From Azospirillum griseum (GTDB lineage Bacteria; Pseudomonadota; Alphaproteobacteria; Azospirillales; Azospirillaceae): a stretch of 64,000 nucleotides of DNA. Below the pieces are notes generated by a model. It worked only from the letters and a program-made list of their open reading frames with translations. It ran no database searches and was not told the DNA's origin. Location: NCBI RefSeq assembly GCF_003966125.1, contig NZ_RXMA01000007.1, positions 124,001-188,000 of the forward strand, read 5' to 3'. Made by a program: the position numbers and the translations under genes. Within the stretch, counting starts at the first letter, position 1, and the number at the start of each line of letters is the position of its first letter. Below are positions 25,814-35,483 of the stretch, piece by piece.

Positions 25814-28809
25814 CCGCCCCGACCGCGCAGAACACCGGTCCCAGCCGCCGCCTGGCCAAAGGCGGGTTGATCGACCGCAGCCAGCCCCTGGAGTTCGACT
25901 TCGACGGCCGCCCGCTGTCGGGGGTGGCGGGCGACACGCTGGCCTCCGCCCTGCTGGCCAACGGGGTGACGCTGGTCGGCCGCTCGTTCAAATACCACCG
26001 GCCGCGCGGCATTCTCACCGCCGGATCGGAAGAACCCAACGCGCTGGTCGAGCTGCGCAGCGGCGCGCGCCGGGAACCCAACACCCGCGCCACCATGGTG
26101 GAGCTGTATGACCGCTTGAGCGCCACCAGCCAGAACCGCTGGCCGTCGCTGGAGCATGATGCTCTGTCGATCAACCGGCTGGCCGCACCGCTGTTCGGGG
26201 CTGGCTTCTACTACAAGACCTTCATGTGGCCGGCGGCCCTCTGGGAGAGGCTGTACGAACCGCTGATCCGCCGCGCCGCCGGTCTGGGCCGCGCCGCCGA
26301 CCACGAGGATCCCGACCGCTACGAAAAGGCCACCGCCCATTGCGACCTGCTGGTGATCGGGGCCGGACCCGCCGGGTTGATGGCGGCGCTGACGGCGGCC
26401 CGGTCCGGTGCCCGCGTCATCCTGGCCGACGAGGATTTCCGCCTTGGCGGGCGGTTGTTGAGCGACGCGCCGGAGGTCGACGGCGCGCCCGCGCCCCTCT
26501 GGGTCGACCGCGTTCTGGGCGAACTGGCCAGCTTCCCCGACGTCACCGTGATGCCGCGCACCACCGTGTTCGGCGTGTATGACGGCGGAACCTACGGCGC
26601 GGTGGAACGGGTGTCCGACCATCGGGCGGAGCCGCTGCCCTGGCAGCCGCGCCAACGGCTTTGGCGGATCGTCGCCCGGCGCAGCCTGCTGGCGGCGGGG
26701 GCCATCGAACGGCCCATCGTGTTCGGTGGCAACGACCGGCCCGGCGTGATGATGGCCGGGGCGATGCGGGCCTACGCCAACCGCTTCGCCGTCGCCGCCG
26801 CACGGGAGGCCGTCGCGGTGTTCGCCAACAACGACAGCGCCTGGAGCGCGGCCCGCGACCTGTCCCGCCTCGGCGTGCGGGTGGCGGCGGTGATCGACGT
26901 GCGCGAGCGGGTGGATCCGGCCCTGACCGCCCCGCTTGCGGCGGCGGGCGCGCGGCTGATGCTGGGATCGCGGGTGATCGCCACCAGCGGCAAACGCCTG
27001 TCGGTTGTCGAGGTGCTGACCGGCGGGAAACGGGAAACTCTGAAGGTCGATGGGTTGGCCATGTCCGGCGGCTGGTCGCCCACCGTCAACCTGACCTGCC
27101 ACCTGGGCAGCCGCCCGGTGTGGAACGACGCGCTGTCGGCCTTCCTGCCCGGCTCCCTGCCGCCCGGCATGACGGTCGCCGGGGCCGCCAACGGGCGTTT
27201 CGGTCTGGCCGCCTGTCTGGCCGACGGCGCGGCATCGGCAACGGCGGCGCTGGCCGATCTGGGTTTTGCGGTGCCGTCCGCAGCGCTTCCCCGGGCCGAC
27301 GACGACCCGGCGGGGCTGATCCCCTTCTGGCACGTCGCCGAGTCCAAGGGAGCCGCCTTCGTCGATCACCAGAACGACGTGACCGCCAAGGACATCGCCA
27401 TCGCCCACCGCGAGGGGTTCCGGGCGGTGGAGCATCTGAAACGTTACACCACGCTGGGGATGGCGACCGACCAGGGCAAGACCGCCAACCTCACCGGTCT
27501 GGCGATCATGTCGGCCTTGACCGGCAAGGACATTCCCGAAACCGGAACCACGATGTTCCGCCCACCCTACAGCCCCGTCGCCATCGGCGCGTTCGGCGGG
27601 TCCCATCGCGGCAAGGCGTTTCGCCCGACCCGGCTGACCCCGACCCATGGCTGGGCGACCGAACACGGCGCGGTCTTCGTCGAAACCGGCCCGTGGCTGC
27701 GCGCGCAGTATTTCCCACGCCCCGGCGAGCGCGATTGGCTGGAAACGGTCAACCGTGAAGTGACCGCCGTGCGCACCGGTGTGGGTCTGTGCGACGTCTC
27801 CACCCTGGGCAAGATCGACATCCAGGGGCCGGACGCCGCCACGTTGCTGGAGCGCGTCTACATCAACGGCTGGTCCGGTCTGGAGGTTGGCAAGGCCCGC
27901 TACGGCGTGATGCTGCGCGAAGACGGCATGGTGATGGACGATGGAACCACCGCCCGGCTCGGCCCCACCCATTTCGTGATGACCACCACCACCGCCAACG
28001 CGGTCAAGGTGTTCCAGCATCTGGAGCACGCCCTTCAGGTGCTGTGGCCGGAACTGGACGCCCGCATCGCCTCGGTCTCCGACCAGTGGGCGCAGATCGC
28101 GGTGGCGGGGCCAAAGGCGCGGGAAACGCTGGCCCGCATCGTCGATGCCCCGTTCGACCTCGGCAACGCCGCTTTTCCCTACATGGCGGCGGCGGAGTTG
28201 ACGGTTCTGGGCGGCCTGCGGGCGCGGCTGTTCCGCCTGTCCTTCTCCGGTGAACTGGCTTACGAGATCGCCGTTCCCGCCCGCCAGGGCGACCGGCTGG
28301 TGCGCGCGTTGATGGACGCGGGCGCGCCTTTCGGCATCACCCCCTATGGGACCGAAGCGCTGGGCGTCCTGCGCATCGAAAAAGGCCACGCCGCCGGCAA
28401 CGAGCTGAACGGCCAGACCACCGCCCATGATCTGGGGCTTGGCCGCATGATGTCGGGCAAGAAGGATTTCATCGGTCGGGTGATGAGCAACCGGCCCGGC
28501 CTGCGCGATCCCGACCGCCCGGCGTTGGTCGGCCTTCGCCCGCTCCCCCCCGGCGCGCGGCTGCGGGCCGGGTCCCACCTGATCCCGGTCGGTCAACCGA
28601 CGGACGCGGCGAACGACCAGGGTTATCTGACCTCGGTCGCCCATTCGCCAACGTTGGGCCACGCCATCGGTCTGGCGCTGTTGGCCGGAGGCCCGCGCCG
28701 CATCGGCGAACGGTTGCGCGCCGTCGATCCGCTGCGCAACGAGGAGGTCGAGGTGGAGGTGTGCAACCCCGTCTTCGTCGATCCGCAAGGGGAGAAGCTC
28801 CGTGTCTGA
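25810..28809 (+). CDS. mgdC: N-methylglutamate dehydrogenase subunit C (sarcosine oxidase alpha-like)
   Basis: This is a 999-residue large subunit. The order is an N-terminal 2Fe-2S-like fold without obvious cluster cysteines (residues 20-100; SFKYHRPRGILTAG), an NAD-binding fold (about 180-430; LLVIGAGPAGLMAA and GGNDRPGVMMAGAMRAYAN), then an aminomethyltransferase/GCV_T domain (about 600-985) that binds tetrahydrofolate. It uses the ATG overlapping the mgdB stop. In this enzyme family electrons pass to NAD and the methyl-derived formaldehyde can be caught by tetrahydrofolate to give methylene-THF, which fits the folD and purU genes downstream. Sarcosine would be the alternative substrate. 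Confidence 0.92.
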   Translation: MTAPTAQNTGPSRRLAKGGLIDRSQPLEFDFDGRPLSGVAGDTLASALLANGVTLVGRSFKYHRPRGILTAGSEEPNALVELRSGARREPNTRATMVELYDRLSATSQNRWPSLEHDALSINRLAAPLFGAGFYYKTFMWPAALWERLYEPLIRRAAGLGRAADHEDPDRYEKATAHCDLLVIGAGPAGLMAALTAARSGARVILADEDFRLGGRLLSDAPEVDGAPAPLWVDRVLGELASFPDVTVMPRTTVFGVYDGGTYGAVERVSDHRAEPLPWQPRQRLWRIVARRSLLAAGAIERPIVFGGNDRPGVMMAGAMRAYANRFAVAAAREAVAVFANNDSAWSAARDLSRLGVRVAAVIDVRERVDPALTAPLAAAGARLMLGSRVIATSGKRLSVVEVLTGGKRETLKVDGLAMSGGWSPTVNLTCHLGSRPVWNDALSAFLPGSLPPGMTVAGAANGRFGLAACLADGAASATAALADLGFAVPSAALPRADDDPAGLIPFWHVAESKGAAFVDHQNDVTAKDIAIAHREGFRAVEHLKRYTTLGMATDQGKTANLTGLAIMSALTGKDIPETGTTMFRPPYSPVAIGAFGGSHRGKAFRPTRLTPTHGWATEHGAVFVETGPWLRAQYFPRPGERDWLETVNREVTAVRTGVGLCDVSTLGKIDIQGPDAATLLERVYINGWSGLEVGKARYGVMLREDGMVMDDGTTARLGPTHFVMTTTTANAVKVFQHLEHALQVLWPELDARIASVSDQWAQIAVAGPKARETLARIVDAPFDLGNAAFPYMAAAELTVLGGLRARLFRLSFSGELAYEIAVPARQGDRLVRALMDAGAPFGITPYGTEALGVLRIEKGHAAGNELNGQTTAHDLGLGRMMSGKKDFIGRVMSNRPGLRDPDRPALVGLRPLPPGARLRAGSHLIPVGQPTDAANDQGYLTSVAHSPTLGHAIGLALLAGGPRRIGERLRAVDPLRNEEVEVEVCNPVFVDPQGEKLRV

Positions 28810-29407
28810 CAGCCGCCTGAACAGCGTGCGCCATGGCCGTGCCGACGGCGCGGCGGGCGTGCGCGCCACCCCGCTCCACCACCGCGCGCTCGCCACCCTG
28901 GTGGCCGGGCGCGGCCAGACAGCGGCCCTGGCCGAGCGGATCGGGACCCGGTTCGGCCTGTGCCTGCCAACGACGCCGCGCCGGGTGTCGTCCGGCTCCG
29001 TCGCCTTTGTTGGCGTCGGGCCGGGTCGCTGGCTGGCGATGGACGAGACCGGCGACGGTCTGGCCTTTGAAACCGCGCTGGTCGAGGCCGCCGCCGGACA
29101 CGCGTCGGCCACCGACCAGAGCGACGGTCTGGTTCTGCTGCGGCTTTCCGGCCCCGACCTGCGCCGTGCCTTGGCGAAAGGGATCGGGATCGACCTGCAC
29201 CCGGCGGTCTTCCGCCTTGGTGACGCCGCAACCACGCCCTTTGCCCTGATCGGAACCACCCTGTGGCGGATCGACGGCGGCGGCCACGCGCATGACCTCA
29301 CGGTTGAGATCGCTGTGGCCCGCAGCTACGCCGCCGATTTTCTCCAGGCGCTGACCGAGGCCGCCGCCGAATTCGGCTTCGACCTGCACCCCACCGCGCG
29401 AGGTTGA
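28802..29407 (+). CDS. mgdD: N-methylglutamate dehydrogenase subunit D (sarcosine oxidase gamma-like)
   Basis: This 201-residue protein resembles the gamma subunit of heterotetrameric sarcosine oxidase. The sequence [37 protein letters not shown] and the end [21 protein letters not shown] are the conserved parts. It starts with GTG after GGGGAG (7 bp spacing) and overlaps mgdC by 8 bp. It completes the four-subunit dehydrogenase. The subunit is poorly conserved in all members, so the assignment rests partly on gene order. Confidence 0.88.
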   Translation: MSDSRLNSVRHGRADGAAGVRATPLHHRALATLVAGRGQTAALAERIGTRFGLCLPTTPRRVSSGSVAFVGVGPGRWLAMDETGDGLAFETALVEAAAGHASATDQSDGLVLLRLSGPDLRRALAKGIGIDLHPAVFRLGDAATTPFALIGTTLWRIDGGGHAHDLTVEIAVARSYAADFLQALTEAAAEFGFDLHPTARG

Positions 29408-29537
29408 GGGGCAGCGCGGCGCGCGCCTCCCATTCCAGCCCTCCACCCCATTGATCGCGGCGCTTGACCGCGCGGTCCCGCCTCACGCCGTGCGGGACCG
29501 GCGCGCCGCCGCGCCCTTCCTTCCCGTGGACCGTCCC

Positions 29538-30401
29538 ATGCCCCTGCACAAAGCCGTTCTGACCCTGTCCTGCCCGAACCAGCCGGGCATCGTCGCCCGG
29601 GTTTCGACCTATCTCTTCGAACAGGGCTGCAACATTCTGGAAGCGCATCAGTTCGACGACACCGAAACCGGGCGCTTCTTCATGCGCATCCTGTTCAACG
29701 CGGTCGATCCCGCCACCGCGCTGGAACCGATCCGCGATGGTTTCACCGCCACCGCCGATGCGTATGCCATGCGCTGGACGATGCGGGATTGCGACGAGCA
29801 GCGGCGCGTCATGCTGCTGGTGTCGAAATTCGATCATTGCCTGGCCGATCTGCTCTATCGCTGGCGCATCGGTGAAATCCCGATGAAGATCATCGCCATC
29901 GTCTCCAACCACCCGCGCGCGACCTATGGCGAGCAGGATTTCGCCGACATCCCCTTCCACCATCTGCCCGTCACCAGGGACAACAAGGCGGAGCAGGAGG
30001 CCAAACTGTTGCGGCTGGTGGAGGAGACCGGGACCGAGCTGGTCGTGCTCGCCCGCTACATGCAGGTGCTGTCGAACGCGCTGTCGGCCAAACTGTCGGG
30101 CCGCTGCATCAACATCCATCACTCCTTCCTGCCCGGCTTCAAGGGGGCCAAGCCCTACCATCAGGCCCACGCGCGCGGGGTGAAGCTGATCGGGGCGACG
30201 GCGCATTACGTCACCGCCGACCTCGACGAAGGCCCCATCATCGAACAGGACGTGGAGCGCATCAGCCACCACGACAGCGCCGACGATCTGGTGCGCAAGG
30301 GACGCGACATCGAACGCCGGGTTCTGGCCCGCGCCATCGCGTGGCATCTCCAGGATCGGGTGATTTTGAACGACCACAAGACCGTGGTCTTCCGCGACTG
30401 A
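29538..30401 (+). CDS. purU: Formyltetrahydrofolate deformylase
   Basis: This is a 287-residue enzyme that hydrolyses 10-formyl-THF to formate and THF. An N-terminal ACT domain (residues 1-85; [20 protein letters not shown]) precedes a formyltransferase-fold catalytic domain with [21 protein letters not shown] and [17 protein letters not shown]; the Asn, His and Asp of the active site are present. The upstream open extension is low-complexity and is not included. In C1-oxidising bacteria PurU recycles folate and makes formate; here it follows the methylamine dehydrogenase subunits by 130 bp. Confidence 0.94.
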   Translation: MPLHKAVLTLSCPNQPGIVARVSTYLFEQGCNILEAHQFDDTETGRFFMRILFNAVDPATALEPIRDGFTATADAYAMRWTMRDCDEQRRVMLLVSKFDHCLADLLYRWRIGEIPMKIIAIVSNHPRATYGEQDFADIPFHHLPVTRDNKAEQEAKLLRLVEETGTELVVLARYMQVLSNALSAKLSGRCINIHHSFLPGFKGAKPYHQAHARGVKLIGATAHYVTADLDEGPIIEQDVERISHHDSADDLVRKGRDIERRVLARAIAWHLQDRVILNDHKTVVFRD

Positions 30402-30428
30402 TCCCCCTGGGACGGAAAGGACGACGCC

Positions 30429-31349
30429 ATGCGCATCAGCCTGCGTGGGCAGCCGGTCCCGGAGGACACCGATCCCCGGATCATCGACGGCAAGGCCATC
30501 GCCAACGCCCTCTTGGCCGACCTCGCGAGGGAGGTTGCGGCCCTCATCGAAACGGGGCAGCCCGTTCCCGGTCTGGCCGTCGTGCTGGTCGGCGACGACC
30601 CGGCCAGTCAGGTCTATGTGCGCAGCAAGGCCCGCCAGACCGTCGCCGTCGGCATGCGGTCCTTCGAACACCGTTTGCCCGCCACGGTGACGGAGGATGC
30701 GTTGCTGACGGTGATCGACCGCCTGAACGCCGATCCGGCGGTGGACGGCATCCTGGTGCAACTGCCCCTGCCCCGTCCTCTGGACGCCGCGCGGATTCTC
30801 GACCGCATCGACCCGGCCAAGGATGTCGACGGGTTTCATGTGGTCAACGCCGGGCGGCTGTCCGCCGGTCTGGACGCCCCGGTTCCCTGCACGCCGCTGG
30901 GGTGTCTGCTGCTGCTGCGGCAGGCGGTCGGCGCGCTGTCCGGGTTGCACGCGGTGATCGTCGGGCGCTCCAACATCGTCGGGAAGCCGCTGGCGCAGGT
31001 GCTGTTGCGGGAGAATTGCACCGTCACCATCGCCCATTCCCGCACCCGCGATCTGGCGGCGCTGTGCCGACAGGCCGACATCCTGGTGGCGGCGGTGGGC
31101 CAAGCCGGTCTGATCCGGGGTGATTGGGTCAAGCCGGGGGCGACGGTCATCGACGTCGGCATCAACCGCATCCCCACCGCCGACGGCCGGACCCGGCTGG
31201 TCGGTGACGTGGCTTTTGACGAGGCGCTGGCGGTGGCGGACCGCATCACGCCGGTCCCCGGCGGGGTCGGCCCGATGACCATCGCCTGCCTGCTGCGCAA
31301 CACGCTGGCCGCCGCAGCGGCACGGCGCGGCGCTGCACACGGCCTTTGA
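30429..31349 (+). CDS. folD: Bifunctional methylene-THF dehydrogenase/methenyl-THF cyclohydrolase
   Basis: This 306-residue FolD protein converts methylene-THF to formyl-THF with NADP. Conserved blocks are [56 protein letters not shown] and [14 protein letters not shown], ending in [18 protein letters not shown] precedes the ATG. It is the last gene of the methylamine operon and completes the path formaldehyde-THF to formyl-THF to formate with PurU. It may be a second copy beside a housekeeping FolD, which cannot be judged from this window. Confidence 0.95.
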   Translation: MRISLRGQPVPEDTDPRIIDGKAIANALLADLAREVAALIETGQPVPGLAVVLVGDDPASQVYVRSKARQTVAVGMRSFEHRLPATVTEDALLTVIDRLNADPAVDGILVQLPLPRPLDAARILDRIDPAKDVDGFHVVNAGRLSAGLDAPVPCTPLGCLLLLRQAVGALSGLHAVIVGRSNIVGKPLAQVLLRENCTVTIAHSRTRDLAALCRQADILVAAVGQAGLIRGDWVKPGATVIDVGINRIPTADGRTRLVGDVAFDEALAVADRITPVPGGVGPMTIACLLRNTLAAAAARRGAAHGL

Positions 31350-31353
31350 TCGG

Positions 31354-32637
31354 TCAGTCCCGGCCCTCGCGCGCCACGCGCAGCGGTGTGGAGGCGGCAC
31401 GGATCGCGTCCAGAACGGCCAGCGCGGCGGGGGACAGCATCGCCCCGTCCCGCAGCGTGATGCCGATCTGGCGAACGGTCCGCCCCAACGCCACCGGCAA
31501 CTCCACAAGATCGCCGGAGGCGATTTCATGGTGCAGTTGGTGGGGCGAGATGGCGGTGATCAGGTCGCTGGTCTTCAACAGGCCGCGCAGCACCGCCAGA
31601 TCGCCGGTTTCCACCGACGGAACCGGCGGTTCGATCGCAAATTCGCGGAATGACTGATCGATCAAGCGCCGCCCCGGTGCCCCGGGCCGGGGCAGGATCC
31701 AGCGCTGGGGCAGCAGATCGCGCAACGACAGCGGCTGTCCCGCCAGGGGATGGACCGCCAGGGGATGGACCGCCAGGGGGTGGCCCGCGCGGGCGATGAT
31801 GCCCAGGCGGTCCTCGAACAGGCTTTCGATGAGGAGTCCGGTGTTGCGCTCTCCGGTCCGCAGCGCACCGACGATCACGTCGATGTCGCCGTCGCGCAGA
31901 CCGGCGACCAACGCCTCATACGGGCTTTCGACCGTGGTGACGCGGATGTCGGGATGGCGTTGCAGCGTCGCCGCGATGGCGGTGGGCAGAAGATGGGTCC
32001 GGCCCAGCGGCAGGGCACCGATGGTGATGTGGCCGCGCAGGGTCCCGGCGATGGCGGCGACGTCGGCGCGCATGTGCCGCAACTCCGCGACGATGCGCTT
32101 GCCGCGTGACACGATCAGCGCCCCGGCGTCGGTGACAACCATCCCCTGCATCATGCGTTGGAACAACGGTTGCCCCAGCGCACCTTCCATCCGCGACAGG
32201 GCCATGCTGGCCCCGGCCTGCGACAGGCCGACCTCGACGGCGGCGGCCGACAGGTTGCGCAGCTCGGACAGGCGGATCAGCAGCAGCAGCCCGCGACCGT
32301 TGAACAGCAGGCTGGTGATGGCGTGGCGTTCGACGGTCGGTTGCAGTTTGGCCAGACGCGACACCTCGTCCAGCGCGGCGGCGATCTCGTCGGTGATCCG
32401 ACGCGCCCGGTTGCGCACGGCCTCGCCATAGGCGTTGAGCAGCATGCCCCGTGGTCGGCGTTCAAACAGGCTGACGCCCAAATGGCGCTCCAACTCGCCA
32501 ACCGCGCGGGCGATGGCCGACGACGCCTTGAAGATCGCCTCGGACGCCCGCGCGATGGATCCGCTGTCCGCCACCGACAGAAAATCACGGATGTAGCGCA
32601 GGCTGTCTTCCAGCCGGACCGCGTCGGTGTCGCTCAT
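31354..32637 (-). CDS. LysR-type regulator with two tandem DNA-binding domains
   Basis: This 427-residue regulator is about 120 residues longer than a normal LysR protein. Residues 13-73 form one LysR helix-turn-helix (FLSVADSGSIARASEAIFKASSAIARAVGELE, key part SGSIARASEAIFKASS). Residues 117-176 form a second one (LSELRNLSAAAVEVGLSQAGASMALSRME, key part LSAAAVEVGLSQAGAS). One effector-binding domain follows (about 200-415). Double-HTH LysR proteins exist in protocatechuate/gallate clusters of other proteobacteria as far as I recall. It is divergent from galD across a dyad-containing intergenic region and is probably the activator of the gallate genes. An internal 15-bp tandem repeat encodes HPLAV repeats at about residues 285-299. 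Confidence 0.9.
   Translation of the reverse strand: MSDTDAVRLEDSLRYIRDFLSVADSGSIARASEAIFKASSAIARAVGELERHLGVSLFERRPRGMLLNAYGEAVRNRARRITDEIAAALDEVSRLAKLQPTVERHAITSLLFNGRGLLLLIRLSELRNLSAAAVEVGLSQAGASMALSRMEGALGQPLFQRMMQGMVVTDAGALIVSRGKRIVAELRHMRADVAAIAGTLRGHITIGALPLGRTHLLPTAIAATLQRHPDIRVTTVESPYEALVAGLRDGDIDVIVGALRTGERNTGLLIESLFEDRLGIIARAGHPLAVHPLAVHPLAGQPLSLRDLLPQRWILPRPGAPGRRLIDQSFREFAIEPPVPSVETGDLAVLRGLLKTSDLITAISPHQLHHEIASGDLVELPVALGRTVRQIGITLRDGAMLSPAALAVLDAIRAASTPLRVAREGRD
31741..31785. repeat. 15-bp tandem repeat, three copies, in LysR gene
   Basis: CGCCAGGGGATGGAC occurs twice perfectly and a third time with three changes. In the protein it encodes HPLAV-HPLAV-HPLAG within the effector domain. 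The in-frame unit could vary in copy number. Confidence 0.9.
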
Positions 32638-32703
32638 TCGCCGCTCGTCTCCGCCAAGGTCCTGCGCCGCTCCATCCTAACCGATCCGACCGCTTGGGGA
32701 AAC

Positions 32704-32723
32704 ACCGCATCACGCGATGCGGT
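32704..32723. promoter_or_regulatory. Dyad in the LysR-galD intergenic region, candidate operator
   Basis: ACCGCATC and GATGCGGT are perfect inverted 8-bp arms separated by ACGC. It lies 67 bp upstream of the LysR start and about 200 bp before galD. GCATCACG recurs at 32823-32830. The place is right for autoregulation and activation, but binding is only inferred. Confidence 0.5.
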
Positions 32724-32921
32724 CGCAGTCATAGGAGTTGATCCAGCGGGGCCGCCTGAACCAAGGGTGCAAAACGGTGTCGGTTCCTCATGTTCTGGAA
32801 GCCGACCAACGGTCAAGGTCAGGCATCACGAAATTCGAACGCATGATCAGGCGGTGGCAACGGTGTGGTTGGCGCAACCGACTATAGTGCCACCCATCGT
32901 TTCCCCGCCCTGAGCATTGCG

Positions 32922-34040
32922 ATGACCCACCACGCCGCGACGGTCTCCGGTCTTGTTCCAATCCCCTGCGTGTGGATGCGCGGCGGCACGTCCAAGGCCG
33001 CGTTCTTTCTTGCCCGGGATTTGCCCGCCGATCCGGACGCGCGCGACCGCCTGTTGCTGGCGGCGTTGGGCAGCCCCGACGCGCGCCAGATCGACGGGAT
33101 CGGCGGCGGCACGCCGCTGACCACCAAGATCGCCATCGTCTCCCCCGCCACCGACGCCGGGGCCGATGTCGATTATCGGTTCGGCCAGCTCGTGATCGGT
33201 GCGGGCCGCATCGACTACGCGCCCACCTGCGGCAACATCCTGGCGGGCGTCGGTCCCTTCGCCATCGACCGGGGGCTGGTTCCGGCGGAGGATGGTGAGA
33301 GCGTCGTGCGCATCCGCATGGTCAACACCGGCGGCCTGTGCGCGGCGGTGGTGCGGACGCCGGGGCGGCGGGTCTCCTACGCGGGCGACCTGCGCATCAG
33401 CGGCGTTCCGACCCCGGGCGCGCCCATCGAACTGCGCTTCCGCGACATCGCCGGGTCAAGCTGCGGTGCCCTTTACCCCACCGGCAACCGTCTCGACCGG
33501 ATCGAGGGGGTACCCGTGACCTGCATCGACAACGGCATGCCGGTGGTGCTGATCCGCGCGGAGGATGTCGGGGCCACCGGATACGAAACACCGGCCGAGC
33601 TGAACGCCGCCACCGCTGTGAAGGCGCGGGTCGAAGCGATCCGTCTGGCCGCTGGTCCATTGATGGGGCTGGGGCCGGTGGCCGGGAAGGTGGTGCCGAA
33701 AATGACGCTGGTGTCGGCCCCGCGCGACGGCGGCGATCTCAACACCCGCAGTTTCATCCCCCACACCTGCCACGACGCCATCGGCGTGTTGGGGGCGGCG
33801 TCGGTCGCCACCGCCTTCGCCGACGCGGGCACGGTCTGCGCCCCGCTGGCCGCCGCGCGCGCGCGGGACGGTCTGACGGCGATGGCGGGACCGCAAGATG
33901 TTTCGGTCGAACACCCGACCGGCGAATTCACCATCCGTTTGAGCGGCGGCCCGGACGGCGCGCCTGCGGTCGCCCTGCTGCGCACCGCCCGCCCCCTGTT
34001 CGAGGGCCATGTTCTGGTCCCGTCCAGCGCCGCACCCTGA
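32922..34040 (+). CDS. galD: 4-oxalomesaconate tautomerase, PrpF/AcnD-accessory family
   Basis: This is a 372-residue PrpF-fold isomerase. Diagnostic parts are WMRGGTSKAAFFLARDLP at the N-terminus, DARQIDGIGGGTPLTTKIAIV, YAPTCGNILAGVGPFAIDRG and a C-terminal VEHPTGEFTIRLSGG. GalD interconverts the keto and enol forms of 4-oxalomesaconate, the product of gallate ring cleavage. The ATG after TTGCG is chosen since an upstream in-frame ATG (32865) would extend into the regulatory region. As first gene of the cluster it precedes the transporter by 21 bp. PrpF itself acts on methylaconitate, but the downstream dioxygenase decides for GalD. Confidence 0.9.
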   Translation: MTHHAATVSGLVPIPCVWMRGGTSKAAFFLARDLPADPDARDRLLLAALGSPDARQIDGIGGGTPLTTKIAIVSPATDAGADVDYRFGQLVIGAGRIDYAPTCGNILAGVGPFAIDRGLVPAEDGESVVRIRMVNTGGLCAAVVRTPGRRVSYAGDLRISGVPTPGAPIELRFRDIAGSSCGALYPTGNRLDRIEGVPVTCIDNGMPVVLIRAEDVGATGYETPAELNAATAVKARVEAIRLAAGPLMGLGPVAGKVVPKMTLVSAPRDGGDLNTRSFIPHTCHDAIGVLGAASVATAFADAGTVCAPLAAARARDGLTAMAGPQDVSVEHPTGEFTIRLSGGPDGAPAVALLRTARPLFEGHVLVPSSAAP

Positions 34041-34061
34041 ACAAGATATTGGGAGGACACC

Positions 34062-35423
34062 ATGACCGCGCCCGCCACACTGGAAATACGATCCTTCATC
34101 GACGGACGCCGCATGTCCGCGCGCCAATGGATCCTGACGGTTCTCTGCTTTCTCATCGTGCTGGCCGACGGCATGGATGTGGCCATCATGGGCTTTGTCG
34201 CCCCCTCCATCATCGGCGAATGGGGCATTTCCCGCCCGGCCTTCGGCATGGTCATGGGGGCGGCCCCCATCGGTCTGGCGGTCGGGGCGATCCTGGCGGG
34301 ATCCTCGTCCGACTGGTTCGGGCGGCGGCGCGTGCTGCTGATGTCGGTGTTGAGCTTTGGGGTGTTCACCCTGCTCACCGCCTTCACCCGCGACCCGATG
34401 GAGATGGCGATCCTGCGTTTCCTGACCGGGCTTGGTCTGGGGGCGGCGATGCCCAACACCACGACGCTGCTGTCGGAGTATCTGCCGGAGCGGTCGAAAT
34501 CCTTCCTGCTGGCGACCATGTTCACCGGCTTCAACTTCGGCTCGGCCCTGATCGGCTTCGTCGCCGCCTGGTTGCTGCCGGTCCATGGCTGGCAATCGGT
34601 CCTCTATTTCGGGGCCGCCGTGCCGCTGGCGCTGTTCCCGCTGCTCTGCGTCGCCCTGCCGGAATCGGCGCGCTACATGGTGGTGCGCGGCGTTGAGACC
34701 GACCGCATCCGCGCGGTGTTGTCGCGCATCACCGGCACCGATCTGTCGGGCTTTGCCCGCTTCACCCTGAAGGAGGAGGCGGTCGCGGCCAAGCAGCCCT
34801 TCGCCGTCCTGTTCACCCGTGCCTTTGCGCTGCGCACCTTCACCCTGTGGGTGACGTATTTCATGGGCCTGCTGGTCATCTATCTGACCACGAGCTGGCT
34901 GCCGACCATGATGAAGGACGCGGGCATGTCCATCGACCGGGCGGCCAACGTGACGGCGATGTTCCAATTGGGCGGGACCATCGGCGCGGTGCTGGTCGGG
35001 CTGGCGATGGACCGTTTCGGGGCCAACCGCACCATCGGGGCCGCCTATTGCCTGGGCGGTGTCGCCCTGGTGTTTCTCGGTGTCGGCGGGCTGCAATCGG
35101 CCTGGCTGGCCCTGGTCGTCGGAATCGTCGGCTTCTGCATGAGCGGCGCGCAGACCGGTCTGAACGCCTTTGCCCCCGGCTGCTACCCGACGCTGGCCCG
35201 CGCCACCGGGGTCAGCTGGATGCTGGGCGTCGGTCGGCTCGGCAGCATTCTTGGGTCGTCCATCGGCGGGCTTCTGCTCAGCTTCGGGTGGGGGTTCGAG
35301 GGGATTTTCTCCGCCCTGGCCCTTCCCGCCGTGCTGGCCGCCGGGGCCATCCTGCTGAACGGTCTGGCGTTGCGGTCGGTCGTGACCGATGACGCCGGAC
35401 AACCCGCCCAGGCCCGGGGCTGA
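34062..35423 (+). CDS. MFS transporter, aromatic acid:H+ symporter (AAHS) family, GalT-like
   Basis: This is a 453-residue, twelve-helix proton symporter. The first helix holds the AAHS motif DGMDVAIMGFVAPSI, and the cytoplasmic loop after helix 2 has the MFS signature (GSSSDWFGRRRVLL). A large central loop precedes helix 7. GGGAGGA lies 5 bp before the ATG. In Pseudomonas the equivalent GalT imports gallate; PcaK-type relatives take protocatechuate or 4-hydroxybenzoate. Lying between galD and the gallate dioxygenase gene, gallate is the most likely cargo. Confidence 0.92.
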   Translation: MTAPATLEIRSFIDGRRMSARQWILTVLCFLIVLADGMDVAIMGFVAPSIIGEWGISRPAFGMVMGAAPIGLAVGAILAGSSSDWFGRRRVLLMSVLSFGVFTLLTAFTRDPMEMAILRFLTGLGLGAAMPNTTTLLSEYLPERSKSFLLATMFTGFNFGSALIGFVAAWLLPVHGWQSVLYFGAAVPLALFPLLCVALPESARYMVVRGVETDRIRAVLSRITGTDLSGFARFTLKEEAVAAKQPFAVLFTRAFALRTFTLWVTYFMGLLVIYLTTSWLPTMMKDAGMSIDRAANVTAMFQLGGTIGAVLVGLAMDRFGANRTIGAAYCLGGVALVFLGVGGLQSAWLALVVGIVGFCMSGAQTGLNAFAPGCYPTLARATGVSWMLGVGRLGSILGSSIGGLLLSFGWGFEGIFSALALPAVLAAGAILLNGLALRSVVTDDAGQPAQARG

Positions 35424-35483
35424 ACACCCATCATTGCGCCGACCATTGCGCCCGACCGCGCGCGAGCAAGGAGACACCACAGC

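Noticed and set aside
25645..29301. A 1218-codon open frame on the - strand across mgdC and mgdD
   Set aside because: It lies opposite the highly conserved sarcosine-oxidase-like subunits and has no recognisable motif.
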